Assembly: GCF_030929595.1 (NCBI RefSeq)
Contig: NZ_JAVFVR010000001.1
Coordinates: 744,001 to 808,000, forward strand
DNA: 64,000 bases
DNA from: Flavobacterium sp. LHD-85
Lineage (GTDB): Bacteria > Bacteroidota > Bacteroidia > Flavobacteriales > Flavobacteriaceae
Direction: 5' to 3'
The position numbers and the translations under genes are program-made. The notes under the pieces were generated by a model. The model saw only the letters and a program-made list of their open reading frames with translations, searched no databases and was not told where the DNA came from. Below, one piece after another: positions 17,212 through 26,242 of this stretch (position 1 is the stretch's first letter; every line of letters starts with the position of its first letter).

Positions 17212-17667
17212 ATGACATTTCAAGAATTACAACCAAAAATAAGCGCAATTATCGCTGGTAATGAAACAGATAGAGACAGAAAATTATTAGCAGTATGCCA
17301 ACTTTTAAACGAAAACGTAGAATATTACAACTGGGTTGGATTTTATTTTGCTAATCACGACGCTAAAACTTTACATTTAGGGCCTTACGTTGGCGCGGAG
17401 ACGGATCATACTGTTATCCCATTTGGAAAAGGAATTTGCGGACAAGTTGCTGAAAGCAATGCTAATTTTGTGGTACCTGATGTAAAAGCGCAAGACAATT
17501 ACATTGCCTGCAGTTTAACGGTCAAATCAGAAATTGTAGTGCCTCTATTTGTCAATGGAGTAAACATAGGCCAAATTGATATTGACAGCCATGTAATTGA
17601 CCCATTTACAGAAGCCGACGAAAGATTTTTAGAATTTGTGAATCAAGAAGTTGCTAAATTATTCTAG
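17212..17667 (+). CDS. GAF domain protein, free methionine-R-sulfoxide reductase family
   Basis: The 151-residue GAF protein is the size of E. coli MsrC (fRMsr), which reduces free methionine-(R)-sulfoxide. YYNWVGFYF, GPYVGAETDH, IPFGKGICGQVAE, NYIACSLTVKSEIVVPL and GQIDIDSHVIDPF match the family. Cys76 and Cys100 correspond to E. coli Cys94 and the catalytic Cys118; the position of E. coli Cys84 is His66. I start at ATG 17212 because it fits the family and follows a -7 box; the longer reading from 17092 runs across the divergent promoter region. Confidence 0.88.
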   Translation: MTFQELQPKISAIIAGNETDRDRKLLAVCQLLNENVEYYNWVGFYFANHDAKTLHLGPYVGAETDHTVIPFGKGICGQVAESNANFVVPDVKAQDNYIACSLTVKSEIVVPLFVNGVNIGQIDIDSHVIDPFTEADERFLEFVNQEVAKLF

Positions 17668-17700
17668 AAGAACTATTTTTAAGATAAAAAATAGCACTGA

Positions 17701-18393
17701 ATGAAAAGAACCCTGCTCTTTTTCCTTCTGATAATTTCAGTCCATCTGTCTGCACAAATTAATATGGTTTCTAAAAAAATCTTTTTGGACTCCTTAAACC
17801 GTGAATGCACTCCAGAAAACTACGCCTATACAAGAGTAATTACCAATTATTCTCAAAAAAGCGTACGTTATGTAGTAACCGATTTTTATAAAAACGGCAG
17901 AAAGAGAATGACAGGTTCTACTCTAGATCGTGATGTTTTAAAAAAAGACGGAGAATTTATTTACTACTATAAAAATGGGGCGAAAGAAACTGTAGTCAAT
18001 TATTCTGAAGATCATAAAAACGGAAAAGAGATTAACTGGTATGAAAACCAAAGCAAAAAGTGTGAAAAACAGAATCTATGGGATCCGAAAACAAAAAAAA
18101 CACAAACTTTGGTTCTTAACTGCTGGGATGAAGATAAAAGCCAAACCGTAGTTGACGGAAATGGAGATTATGAAGAAACAGATCACTCTGTAACACAAAA
18201 AGGAACTCTAAAAGACGGATTGAAACAAGGCGTTTGGGAAGGAAATGATGCTGCTCGAAAAATTACTTTTGTAGACAATTACGATCGTGGGGTGCTAATT
18301 TCGGGCGTAAGCACCGATGCAAACAATATCAAATTCTCATATTCTTCTTTAAGCGAAAAACAATCTGGAAAAAAAGCGCAGAAATTAAAATAG
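17701..18393 (+). CDS. Secreted protein with MORN-like (YwqK-type) repeats, unknown function
   Basis: The 230-residue protein has a clear signal peptide (MKRTLLFFLLIISVHLSAQ). Its middle part holds MORN-like variant units of the pattern 'G-x-F-x-Y-Y-x-N-G' (GEFIYYYKNGAKE at about 88-100, GKEINWYENQSKK, and LKQGVWEG). Such repeats are common in Bacteroidetes periplasmic or surface proteins but give no specific function. It starts 33 bases after the fRMsr gene on the same strand and may be co-transcribed. Confidence 0.7.
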   Translation: MKRTLLFFLLIISVHLSAQINMVSKKIFLDSLNRECTPENYAYTRVITNYSQKSVRYVVTDFYKNGRKRMTGSTLDRDVLKKDGEFIYYYKNGAKETVVNYSEDHKNGKEINWYENQSKKCEKQNLWDPKTKKTQTLVLNCWDEDKSQTVVDGNGDYEETDHSVTQKGTLKDGLKQGVWEGNDAARKITFVDNYDRGVLISGVSTDANNIKFSYSSLSEKQSGKKAQKLK

Positions 18394-18480
18394 AAAACAA
18401 CCTTAAAAAATCAAAAAAGGGAATGTAAATCATTAAAAACAAATTTATTACACCTTATTATTAGATTCTTCTATTTTTTT

Positions 18481-18511
18481 TTGATTTTTCTGTTTTTTTA
18501 ATCTAATTTTG
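18481..18511 (+). promoter_or_regulatory. Promoter of rpsO
   Basis: TTG (18481-18483), 20 bases, then TAATTTTG (18504-18511): a full Flavobacterium consensus, giving a leader of about 50 bases before the rpsO ATG. Confidence 0.75.
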
Positions 18512-18567
18512 CACCCGTCTTACAAAAGTTGTATTGACATACATAAAAATCATTAAATAATATTGGA

Positions 18568-18834
18568 ATGTATTTAACTAAAGAAAAGAAAGAAGAAATC
18601 TTCGCACAACACGGTGGTGCAACAAACACTGGAAACGCAGAAGGTCAAATCGCGTTGTTCACTTACAGAATTTCTCACTTAACTGAACACTTGAAAAAAA
18701 ATCGTCACGATTACAACACTGAGCGTTCTCTTGTACTATTAGTAGGTAAAAGAAGAGCTTTGTTGGACTACTTGAAAAAGAAAGATATCAACAGATATCG
18801 TGAGATTATCAAAGTATTGAATATCAGAAAATAA
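18568..18834 (+). CDS. rpsO: 30S ribosomal protein S15
   Basis: The 88-residue protein matches S15 in length and sequence: GNAEGQIALFTYRISHLTEHLK, HDYNTERSL and GKRRALLDYLKKKDINRYREII. S15 binds 16S rRNA early in assembly of the small subunit. As in many bacteria it is followed by pnp, but here a terminator lies between them. Confidence 0.98.
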   Translation: MYLTKEKKEEIFAQHGGATNTGNAEGQIALFTYRISHLTEHLKKNRHDYNTERSLVLLVGKRRALLDYLKKKDINRYREIIKVLNIRK

Positions 18835-18843
18835 TCAATATAG

Positions 18844-18876
18844 AAAAGAGGTGCGAGAGTGCCTCTTTTTGTTTTT
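18844..18876 (+). terminator. Intrinsic terminator of rpsO
   Basis: AAAAGAGG (18844-18851) pairs with CCTCTTTT (18862-18869), followed by T-rich sequence, 10 bases past the stop codon. The stem is short, so partial read-through to pnp is plausible. Confidence 0.7.
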
Positions 18877-18928
18877 ACATTACAGCTATTTATAATAAGC
18901 ATATTACAAGAAAAAAAGTTTGGTTTTT

Positions 18929-18991
18929 CATTGGGTTTTAGATAACAACAACTACACACAACAACAACTACAACACAACTAAAACCCATTG
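18929..18991 (+). promoter_or_regulatory. pnp leader hairpin with a duplicated AAC-rich loop motif
   Basis: CATTGGGTTTTAG (18929-18941) pairs with CTAAAACCCATTG (18979-18991): 12 of 13 positions, with one T-T mismatch. The 37-base loop is purine/C-rich and contains the 13-mer AACAACAACTACA twice (18944-18956 and 18960-18972). The right arm ends 22 bases before the pnp ATG. In E. coli pnp is autoregulated through a leader hairpin; this structure could play a similar part, which is inference. Confidence 0.65.
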
Positions 18992-19013
18992 TATAATCAA
19001 AAAGGAAAAATTT

Positions 19014-21158
19014 ATGATTCCACAAGTTTCACAAGAAATTATCGATTTAGGAGATGGAAGAAGCATCTCAATCGAAACTGGTAAATTAGCAAAACAAGCC
19101 GATGGTTCAGTTGTTGTACGTTTAGGAAACTGTATGCTTTTGGCAACAGCAGTTTCTGCAAGAACATCTAACCCAGGTGTTGACTTTTTACCATTAACGG
19201 TAGATTACCGTGAAAAATTTGCTGCTGCAGGACGTTTCCCAGGAGGATTTTTCAAAAGAGAAGCTAGACCTAGCGACAGCGAAGTATTAACGATGAGATT
19301 AGTAGACCGTGTATTACGTCCACTTTTCCCAGACGATTACCATGCTGAAACTCAGGTTATGATTCAATTAATGTCTCATGATGACAATGTTATGCCAGAC
19401 GCATTAGCTGGTTTAGCAGCATCTGCAGCATTAGCTGTTTCTGACATTCCATTTTACAACTTGATTTCTGAAGTACGTGTTGCGCGTATCGACGGGAAAT
19501 TAGTAATCAACCCTAGCAGAGAAGAATTAGAAAAATCTGATATCGACATGATGATTGGAGCTTCTATGGATTCTGTTGCAATGGTTGAAGGTGAGATGAA
19601 AGAAATTTCAGAAGCTGAAATGGTTGAGGCAATTAAATTTGCTCACGAAGCAATTAAAGTTCAAATTGTTGCTCAACAAAAATTAAGAGCAAAATTAAGC
19701 TCTCAAGAATACAGAACTTACGAAGGTGAAATTGAAGACGAAGCTGTTTACGCTAAAGTAAAAGCTGCTGCTTATGACAAATGCTATGCAATTGCACAAG
19801 AAGCTTCAGGAAAAGCTGAAAGAGGTGAAAAATTCGCTGCAGTAAAAGAAGAAGCAAAAGCTTTATTTACTGAAGAAGAATATGCTGAAAATGCAGATCT
19901 TGCTGGTTTAGTTGGAAAATACTTCTACAAAACAAACAAAGAAGCTGTTCGTAACGTAATTCTTGAAAAAGGAATTCGTCTAGACGGTAGAAAAACTACA
20001 GAAATCAGACCAATCTGGTGTGAAACTGATTATTTACCATCTGTACACGGATCTTCTTTATTTACACGTGGAGAAACTCAAGCTTTGGCAACAGTAACTT
20101 TAGGAACTTCTAAAGAAGCAAACCAAATCGACTCGCCTAGCGAGCAAGGTGAAGAGAAATTCTACTTACACTATAACTTCCCTCCTTTCTCTACTGGCGA
20201 AGCAAAACCGCTAAGAGGAACTTCAAGAAGAGAAGTTGGTCACGGTAACTTAGCTCAAAGAGCTCTTAAAAATATGATCCCAGCAGATTGTCCTTATACA
20301 ATCCGTGTTGTTTCTGAAGTTTTAGAATCTAACGGTTCTTCTTCTATGGCAACAGTTTGCGCTGGAACAATGGCTCTTATGGATGCTGGAGTTCAAATGA
20401 CAAAACCAGTTTCTGGTATTGCTATGGGATTAATTACTGACGGCGAGAAATTTGCTGTATTGTCTGATATCTTAGGAGACGAAGATCACTTAGGAGATAT
20501 GGACTTTAAAGTAACTGGAACTGCTGATGGTATTACTGCTTGCCAAATGGATATCAAAATCGAAGGATTGCGTTATGACATTATGGAACAAGCTTTAGCA
20601 CAAGCTCGTGACGGACGTTTGCACATTTTAGGAAAATTAACTGAAACTATTGCTACGCCAAGACCAGAAGTTAAAGCTCATGCACCAAAAATCATTACCA
20701 GAACTATTCCTGGAAACTTTATTGGAGCATTAATCGGACCTGGAGGAAAAGTAATTCAAGAATTACAAAAAGCTACTGGAACTACAATCGTAATCAACGA
20801 AGTAGACGAGCAAGGAGTTGTTGAAATCTTAGGAACTAATCCTGACGGTATTAAAGCAGTATTAGCTAAAATTGACTCATTAACTTTCAAACCTCAGGTT
20901 GGAGAAGCTTACGAAGTAAAAGTAATTAAAATGCTTGATTTTGGAGCTGTAGTTGAATATACTGCTGCGCCAGGAAACGAAGTATTACTTCACGTATCTG
21001 AACTGGCTTGGGAGCGTACTGAAAATGTTGCTGACGTAGTTAAAATGGGAGATGTTTTCCAAGTGAAATACTTAGGAGTTGACCCTAAAACTAAAAAAGA
21101 AAAAGTGTCTAAAAAAGCACTTGTTCCAAGACCTCCACGTGAGGATAAAAAAGAGTAA
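19014..21158 (+). CDS. pnp: Polyribonucleotide nucleotidyltransferase (PNPase)
   Basis: The 714-residue phosphorolytic 3'-5' exoribonuclease degrades RNA and trims tails in the cytoplasm. Two RNase PH domains are visible (first: [21 protein letters not shown]; second: [31 protein letters not shown] and [17 protein letters not shown]), linked by the all-helical domain. A KH domain follows ([18 protein letters not shown]), then an S1 domain ([27 protein letters not shown]). The length is typical. AAGGAA 10-15 bases before the ATG is a weak Shine-Dalgarno-like site. Confidence 0.98.
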   Translation: MIPQVSQEIIDLGDGRSISIETGKLAKQADGSVVVRLGNCMLLATAVSARTSNPGVDFLPLTVDYREKFAAAGRFPGGFFKREARPSDSEVLTMRLVDRVLRPLFPDDYHAETQVMIQLMSHDDNVMPDALAGLAASAALAVSDIPFYNLISEVRVARIDGKLVINPSREELEKSDIDMMIGASMDSVAMVEGEMKEISEAEMVEAIKFAHEAIKVQIVAQQKLRAKLSSQEYRTYEGEIEDEAVYAKVKAAAYDKCYAIAQEASGKAERGEKFAAVKEEAKALFTEEEYAENADLAGLVGKYFYKTNKEAVRNVILEKGIRLDGRKTTEIRPIWCETDYLPSVHGSSLFTRGETQALATVTLGTSKEANQIDSPSEQGEEKFYLHYNFPPFSTGEAKPLRGTSRREVGHGNLAQRALKNMIPADCPYTIRVVSEVLESNGSSSMATVCAGTMALMDAGVQMTKPVSGIAMGLITDGEKFAVLSDILGDEDHLGDMDFKVTGTADGITACQMDIKIEGLRYDIMEQALAQARDGRLHILGKLTETIATPRPEVKAHAPKIITRTIPGNFIGALIGPGGKVIQELQKATGTTIVINEVDEQGVVEILGTNPDGIKAVLAKIDSLTFKPQVGEAYEVKVIKMLDFGAVVEYTAAPGNEVLLHVSELAWERTENVADVVKMGDVFQVKYLGVDPKTKKEKVSKKALVPRPPREDKKE

Positions 21159-21191
21159 TCAGATCTTAGTTTACTAAAGGTTTATTTATAG

Positions 21192-21225
21192 AAAACCCCA
21201 ATTCTTAATCGAATTGGGGTTTTTC
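21192..21225 (+). terminator. Intrinsic terminator of pnp
   Basis: A 13-bp perfect stem AAAACCCCAATTC / GAATTGGGGTTTT, 6-base loop, T run, 33 bases past the stop. Confidence 0.9.
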
Positions 21226-21426
21226 AATTTAAAGAAACAACAAGTCCTCTCTTTACTTTAATGTTTCGAAAACTGAAAATTATTAGAATAGATAACTTCT
21301 CCAATTAATCTGGATTTTCAACACCAAAATATACTATAAGTATAGTTTTTTTTCGTTTCAAGCAAATTCCATAGAACTTTTATTACATTTTAACACTATA
21401 ACGTGATTTTTATAACATTTTTTTAA

Positions 21427-21434
21427 TACTTTTG
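21427..21434 (+). promoter_or_regulatory. Candidate -7 box of the STN receptor operon
   Basis: TACTTTTG fits TAnnTTTG, 38 bases before the TTG start codon at 21473. No TTG at the right spacing upstream. Confidence 0.45.
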
Positions 21435-21472
21435 GAACCAATCAATCCAAAAACAAAAAAATCACATTTCCT

Positions 21473-22216
21473 TTGAAAAATTACAAAAAAAAAGCGATTT
21501 ACCTATCGTTATTTACAACCCTTTTAAACATATCGTATCTACACTCACAATCTGCTGAAAAATCTTCATTATACGATTACTTCGACCAAACAGTCGGAAA
21601 AGACAATTTAAATATCAACAACGGAATAGTTCATAGCGAACCTTTTCGTCCAATTGCTGGTAAAAACAGATATTATACTGAAGAGTTTAATATTGGCGAT
21701 ATCAGTTTTGAGGATCAGATTTATTCTAGTGTCAATCTTAAATACGACATTCTTCTTGATCAAGTCATCTATAAACAGAATGGAGCTTCAGAAAACTTAC
21801 CGATTAATTTAATCAGCGAAAAGGTTGATTATTTTTTCATTAAAAACAAAAAGTTTGTAAACATAAAACCTGATTCAAATAAAGCTATTGGCATTACCAA
21901 AGGCTTTTATGAAGAAAGCTATGCGGGCGACAACGTTTCTCTTTATATTAAACATTATAAAGAAAAAGTAAAAGTTTTCCAGTCAGATGGGGTTTACTAC
22001 AATTTCATATATAAAATCAATTACTTCCTAAAGTACAACAGCCATTTCTACAAAGTAGAATCAGAAAAAGATTTCAAGAAAATTTTCCCTGACTACAAAA
22101 AAGATATCAGTAATTTTTATAATACTGATAAAAAATTAGAACGTTCCGACAAGATGAAATTCATGGAAAATCTAGCAAAACAAATCAATGGTCTTTTAAA
22201 AAAAAGTTCTAATTAA
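21473..22216 (+). CDS. Secreted protein of unknown function, first gene of the STN receptor operon
   Basis: The 247-residue protein begins at TTG 21473; only this start gives an N terminus with basic residues before the signal peptide (KNYKKKAIYLSLFTTLLNISYLHSQS). The mature part is rich in Tyr, Lys and Asn and predicted mostly beta, with an SSVNLKYDILLDQVIYK stretch and a helical Lys-rich tail (residues about 220-247). I do not recognise a named domain, though a similar 'N-L-K-Y-D ... D' strand pair occurs in many Bacteroidetes secreted proteins. Its stop codon directly abuts the ATG of the TonB receptor gene, so the two are translationally linked. Confidence 0.75.
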   Translation: MKNYKKKAIYLSLFTTLLNISYLHSQSAEKSSLYDYFDQTVGKDNLNINNGIVHSEPFRPIAGKNRYYTEEFNIGDISFEDQIYSSVNLKYDILLDQVIYKQNGASENLPINLISEKVDYFFIKNKKFVNIKPDSNKAIGITKGFYEESYAGDNVSLYIKHYKEKVKVFQSDGVYYNFIYKINYFLKYNSHFYKVESEKDFKKIFPDYKKDISNFYNTDKKLERSDKMKFMENLAKQINGLLKKSSN

Positions 22217-24997
22217 ATGAAAAAAATTACTCTTATTCTATTTTTAATCGCCTTTCAACAAATAATTTATTCCCAAGTAATTAGCGACAAAATAACAGTT
22301 GAATTTAAAAATGCAAATATAAAAACTGCCATTCAAGACATCGAAAAAGTATCTTATTACAAATTCTATTTTGATGAAAAATGGCTAGAAAACGACAGTA
22401 TTTCGATATCTAAACAATATAAAGAAGTTAGAATTGGTGAAGTTTTGGAAGATGTTTTTCAAAACACAAGTTTCAACTTTTATGTTTCAGAAAACAAAGT
22501 TATAGTTACAAACAACAGTATCATCTATAGTCAATTGCCAGATGATTATTTCGGAATTCCTCTTGAAAGAGACGAAAACGGAATGATCAGCCCAATTTTC
22601 TATCAGCAGTATGATTCGATCAAAAAAACCAATTCAAGAAACCCAAATAAAAACATTAGAGATATTGTTTTAATTGGTAAAGAAGTAAAAAATCAGAAAA
22701 AGAAAACCTACACCTTATCTGGTATTATTAGAGGCGGAAAAAACAATGCTGGAATTGCAAATGTTTTGGTAAAAATACCAAACACAGAATATTCTGCCAC
22801 TACAGATAAAAAAGGACATTACAGTCTGCAAGTGCCTGGAGGTTTAAATGTTATAGAAACAGAAACTTTCTCTTATAATAAAGTGACTAAAAACATCATG
22901 GTTTACAATGATGGCTCATTAAACTTTTCGTTAACCGAAGATATAAATCAGCTCGATGAAGTTTTAATTAAAACAAACAAAAGCAAAACAGCAAAAGCTG
23001 CCATTACTGGCGTAACCACTATTGATGCTGAAGGAATTAAAAACGTTCCTTTAGTACTTGGTGAGCGTGACATTCTCAAAGTAGCCCTAACTATGCCTGG
23101 AATAAAAACTGCTGGTGAAGGTTCTTCTGGATATAATGTTAGAGGTGGTAAAGAAGATCAAAACTTATTTTTATTAGATCATGCTACTTTATATAACCCG
23201 TCACATTTCTTTGGTTTTTTTACAGCTTTAAATCCTTATACGACTAAAAAAGTTGATATTTATAAAGGTAGCATTCCTGCTGAATTTGGAGGTAGGCTGT
23301 CTTCTGTTTTTGACATTACATCTAAAACTGGAAGTTTCGACGAGTTTCAAGGAGAAGGAGGTATAGGACCAGTAACCAGTAATTTAATGCTTTCTACTCC
23401 TATTGTAAAAGGAAAATCTAGTTTAGTTGCAGGAGGAAGAGCAACTTATTCTGATTGGATTTTAAAAACCTTAGACGATGAAAATTTAAAAAATAGCCAA
23501 GCTTCATTTTATGATTTCATCCTTAAATACAATCATAAAATAAACGCTAAAAATGATATTGAATCTACACTTTACTATAGCCATGATAAATTTAGTGTAT
23601 CATCAGATTCACTATATAAATACAGTAATAGATTAGCGACTTTAAAATGGAACCATACTTTCAATGAGAAAAACAAAGGTTCTTTGATTGTTACCAATAG
23701 CGAATACAAATTCAACATTGATTACCAATCTGAAGGAGTTAATAATTTTGATTTTGGTTATAAAATCAATGAGACTCAGGCAATGCTGAAAATGAATTAT
23801 TTATATAACGAAAAACACAAATTCAGCTATGGTCTTTCTACAAAATTATATTCTGTTGACCCAGGATATTTAAATCCAACAAACCCTCAATCGACATTAG
23901 TTCCGATTGATGTTGAAACAGAAAAAGGATTAGAATCTGCAGCATATATTGGAGATAATTTTAAAATAAGCGACAAATTCTTACTTGACTTTGGTTTACG
24001 ATATTCAACTTTTGCCGCTTTAGGAAAATCTACTCAGCGAATTTACGAGGACAATGTTCCTATAAGTGATGCAACTGTAATTGATACAAAAACATACGGC
24101 AATAACGAAGTAATTAAACGATACGGAGGCTTAGAGCCTAGAATTGCCGCTAGATATTTCCTTGCAGATGATTTCTCGGCAAGAGCGAGTTACGATAAAA
24201 CTTATCAATACATTCATTTATTATCAAATAACACAACGCAGTCTCCAACAGATATCTGGAAACTTTCTGATCTAAATGTTAAACCAGAAAGTGCTCAGCA
24301 GGTTTCTCTGGGCTTTTACAAAAACCTAAAAGGTGGCGATATTGAATTTAGTTTAGAAGGATATTATAAGAGATCTAAAAATATCCTAGACTACAAAGTT
24401 GGTGCAGAATTATTGCTAAATGAAAATATCGAGACCGAACTTTTACAAGGAGAAGGAAAAGCTTATGGAGTCGAAGTATTAGTTAAAAAACAGGTTGGAA
24501 AATTAAACGGATGGCTTGGATATACATATTCAAGATCCTTAATAAAACTTGACAGTCAGTTTAATGAAGAAAAAGTAAATAATGGAAAGTACTTTGCTTC
24601 AAACTTTGACAAGCCTCATGATTTTAGCGCTGTTTTAAACTATAAAATTACAAAGCGCTATAGTTTTTCAAGTAACTTTACTTATCAAACTGGTAGACCA
24701 ATTACGTATCCTATCGGACGATACGATTATGGCAACGAACAATATACCGTTTATAGCGATCGTAACAAATACAGAATTCCTGATTACTTCAGACTTGACC
24801 TCGGTTTGAATATCGAAGGAAATCATAAAATCAAAAAGTTGGCTCATAGCTTTTGGAATATTTCAGTTTATAATGTGTTAGGCCGCAACAATCCTTATTC
24901 TGTGTTTTTTGTTACAGATAAAGGACAGATTAAAGCTTACAAAACATCTATTTTCTCTGTTCCAATTCCAAGTATTACTTATAATTTCAAGTTTTAA
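22217..24997 (+). CDS. TonB-dependent receptor with N-terminal STN domain
   Basis: The 926-residue outer-membrane protein has a signal peptide (about 1-20), an STN (secretin/TonB short N-terminal) domain (about 22-95, KITVEFKNANIKTAIQDIEKVS), a linker, a carboxypeptidase-like beta domain (about 165-250, LSGIIRGGKNNAGIANVLVKI), a plug (about 260-370, GYNVRGGKEDQNLFLLDHATLYNPSH) and a barrel to a terminal Phe (ITYNFKF). STN domains in such receptors normally contact a FecR-type anti-sigma factor, or form a SusC-like transducer. No fecR or ECF sigma gene is adjacent. It is followed by the DUF4249 lipoprotein gene after 4 bases, a recurrent pairing in Bacteroidetes. Confidence 0.93.
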   Translation: MKKITLILFLIAFQQIIYSQVISDKITVEFKNANIKTAIQDIEKVSYYKFYFDEKWLENDSISISKQYKEVRIGEVLEDVFQNTSFNFYVSENKVIVTNNSIIYSQLPDDYFGIPLERDENGMISPIFYQQYDSIKKTNSRNPNKNIRDIVLIGKEVKNQKKKTYTLSGIIRGGKNNAGIANVLVKIPNTEYSATTDKKGHYSLQVPGGLNVIETETFSYNKVTKNIMVYNDGSLNFSLTEDINQLDEVLIKTNKSKTAKAAITGVTTIDAEGIKNVPLVLGERDILKVALTMPGIKTAGEGSSGYNVRGGKEDQNLFLLDHATLYNPSHFFGFFTALNPYTTKKVDIYKGSIPAEFGGRLSSVFDITSKTGSFDEFQGEGGIGPVTSNLMLSTPIVKGKSSLVAGGRATYSDWILKTLDDENLKNSQASFYDFILKYNHKINAKNDIESTLYYSHDKFSVSSDSLYKYSNRLATLKWNHTFNEKNKGSLIVTNSEYKFNIDYQSEGVNNFDFGYKINETQAMLKMNYLYNEKHKFSYGLSTKLYSVDPGYLNPTNPQSTLVPIDVETEKGLESAAYIGDNFKISDKFLLDFGLRYSTFAALGKSTQRIYEDNVPISDATVIDTKTYGNNEVIKRYGGLEPRIAARYFLADDFSARASYDKTYQYIHLLSNNTTQSPTDIWKLSDLNVKPESAQQVSLGFYKNLKGGDIEFSLEGYYKRSKNILDYKVGAELLLNENIETELLQGEGKAYGVEVLVKKQVGKLNGWLGYTYSRSLIKLDSQFNEEKVNNGKYFASNFDKPHDFSAVLNYKITKRYSFSSNFTYQTGRPITYPIGRYDYGNEQYTVYSDRNKYRIPDYFRLDLGLNIEGNHKIKKLAHSFWNISVYNVLGRNNPYSVFFVTDKGQIKAYKTSIFSVPIPSITYNFKF

Positions 24998-25001
24998 AAT
25001 C

Positions 25002-26228
25002 ATGAAAAAAATTACATATAAAATCTCTCTTTTCTTAATACTCGCATTTGCAATTAGCAGCTGTACAGAACAATATGTGTTTCAGAATACTGATTTTGAA
25101 AGCGCTCTAGTAGTGGAGGGAACCATTACAAACGAACTTAAAAATCAAACCATAAGACTTTCGCAAGTTTACCAACTTGAAGAAAGCGGTCCGAGATTTG
25201 AAAAAGGGGCAAGTGTGTTTGTTTTAGACGATAAAGGAAACGAATATCAGTTTACTGAAAAAGATACGGTTTACGAATCAATTACACCTTTTAAAGCTGA
25301 ACCAGGAAGAAAGTATCAGCTAAAAATCAAAACGAGAGAAGGTAAAAATTACACTTCAGACGAACAGATTTTAACTACAGAAACTAAAATTGACAACCTT
25401 ACCGCAACTGTTGAAAATGTTGGTGGAGAAAGAGGAGTACAAATAAATGTAAATAGTTTTGATCCTAATAATACTTCAAAATATTACAGATATGAATATA
25501 CTGAAACTTACAAAATCATTGCCCCAATGTGGGACAGTAGGGAAGCAATTATAGTCGATATTCCCGCAGATCCAGGAAATCCAATTGAAGGAACCCCTCC
25601 ATCACCTGCTTCAGAAGTTATTGTTGTAAGACCAAGAAGTAAAGAAACTAAAACATGCTTTTCTTCTAAAAAATCAAATGAAATAATCTTGAACAACACC
25701 AATAGTCTTAGCGAAGACAGAGTACATTTTCCTGTACGTTTTATAAGTAATCAAAATTATATAATCACAAATCGCTATACTATTTTTGTAAAACAATATG
25801 TTCAAAGTTTAGCAGCATATACTTATTATAAAACACTAAAGGAATTATCTTCTTCAGGCAGCGTCCTTTCTCCTAAACAGCCAGGTTTTTTCTATGGAAA
25901 CATGAGGTCTGTAGAAAATCCAACCGAAAAAGTCATCGGCTTTTTTGAAGTATCTGCAGTTTCATCTGAAAGAATATTTTTTAATTATGCCGATTTATTC
26001 CCGAATGAACCTCTTCCTCCATATTATGAAACCGATTGTAATATACGTGATTTCGTTGACTGTATAGGAGATCCTCCTTGTGCAGGCGTGCAGCTACGTA
26101 CTGTAATAAGAAGTCGTGAACTAGTACATTTTTCATCTAATTTATCTTCATACGGATTAGTAAAGCCTGCTTGTGGAGATTGCACAACATTTTCATCTAA
26201 TATTGTTCCTCCTTTTTGGATAGATTAA
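25002..26228 (+). CDS. DUF4249 domain lipoprotein, receptor partner
   Basis: The 408-residue protein starts at ATG 25002, 4 bases after the receptor stop; its signal peptide ends in a lipobox (LAFAISSC). The mature protein matches the DUF4249 pattern: a first beta domain like VVEGTITNELKNQTIRLSQVY with a Gly-rich strand series, and a C-terminal Cys-containing region (YETDCNIRDFVDCIGDPPC, and PACGDCTTF). Members usually sit directly after a TonB receptor and are thought to act like SusD-type surface lipoproteins; the ligand is unknown. There are six or more Cys in the last 70 residues, suggesting disulfides. Confidence 0.85.
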   Translation: MKKITYKISLFLILAFAISSCTEQYVFQNTDFESALVVEGTITNELKNQTIRLSQVYQLEESGPRFEKGASVFVLDDKGNEYQFTEKDTVYESITPFKAEPGRKYQLKIKTREGKNYTSDEQILTTETKIDNLTATVENVGGERGVQINVNSFDPNNTSKYYRYEYTETYKIIAPMWDSREAIIVDIPADPGNPIEGTPPSPASEVIVVRPRSKETKTCFSSKKSNEIILNNTNSLSEDRVHFPVRFISNQNYIITNRYTIFVKQYVQSLAAYTYYKTLKELSSSGSVLSPKQPGFFYGNMRSVENPTEKVIGFFEVSAVSSERIFFNYADLFPNEPLPPYYETDCNIRDFVDCIGDPPCAGVQLRTVIRSRELVHFSSNLSSYGLVKPACGDCTTFSSNIVPPFWID

Positions 26229-26242
26229 TCTTTATAAAATTC

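Larger units (their letters stand above)
21159..21472. other. Intergenic region pnp to envelope operon (314 bp)
   Basis: It holds the pnp terminator at 21192-21225 and the candidate -7 box of the next operon at 21427-21434. The roughly 200 AT-rich bases between show no convincing ORF or structure. Confidence 0.7.

Noticed and set aside
18942..18978. Short AAC-rich repeats as a possible CRISPR fragment
   Set aside because: Only two 13-base copies with no spacers, inside a hairpin loop, and no cas genes nearby.
24909..25001. Longer reading of the DUF4249 gene overlapping the receptor
   Set aside because: It lacks a signal peptide; ATG 25002 gives a lipoprotein signal and a 4-base gap.
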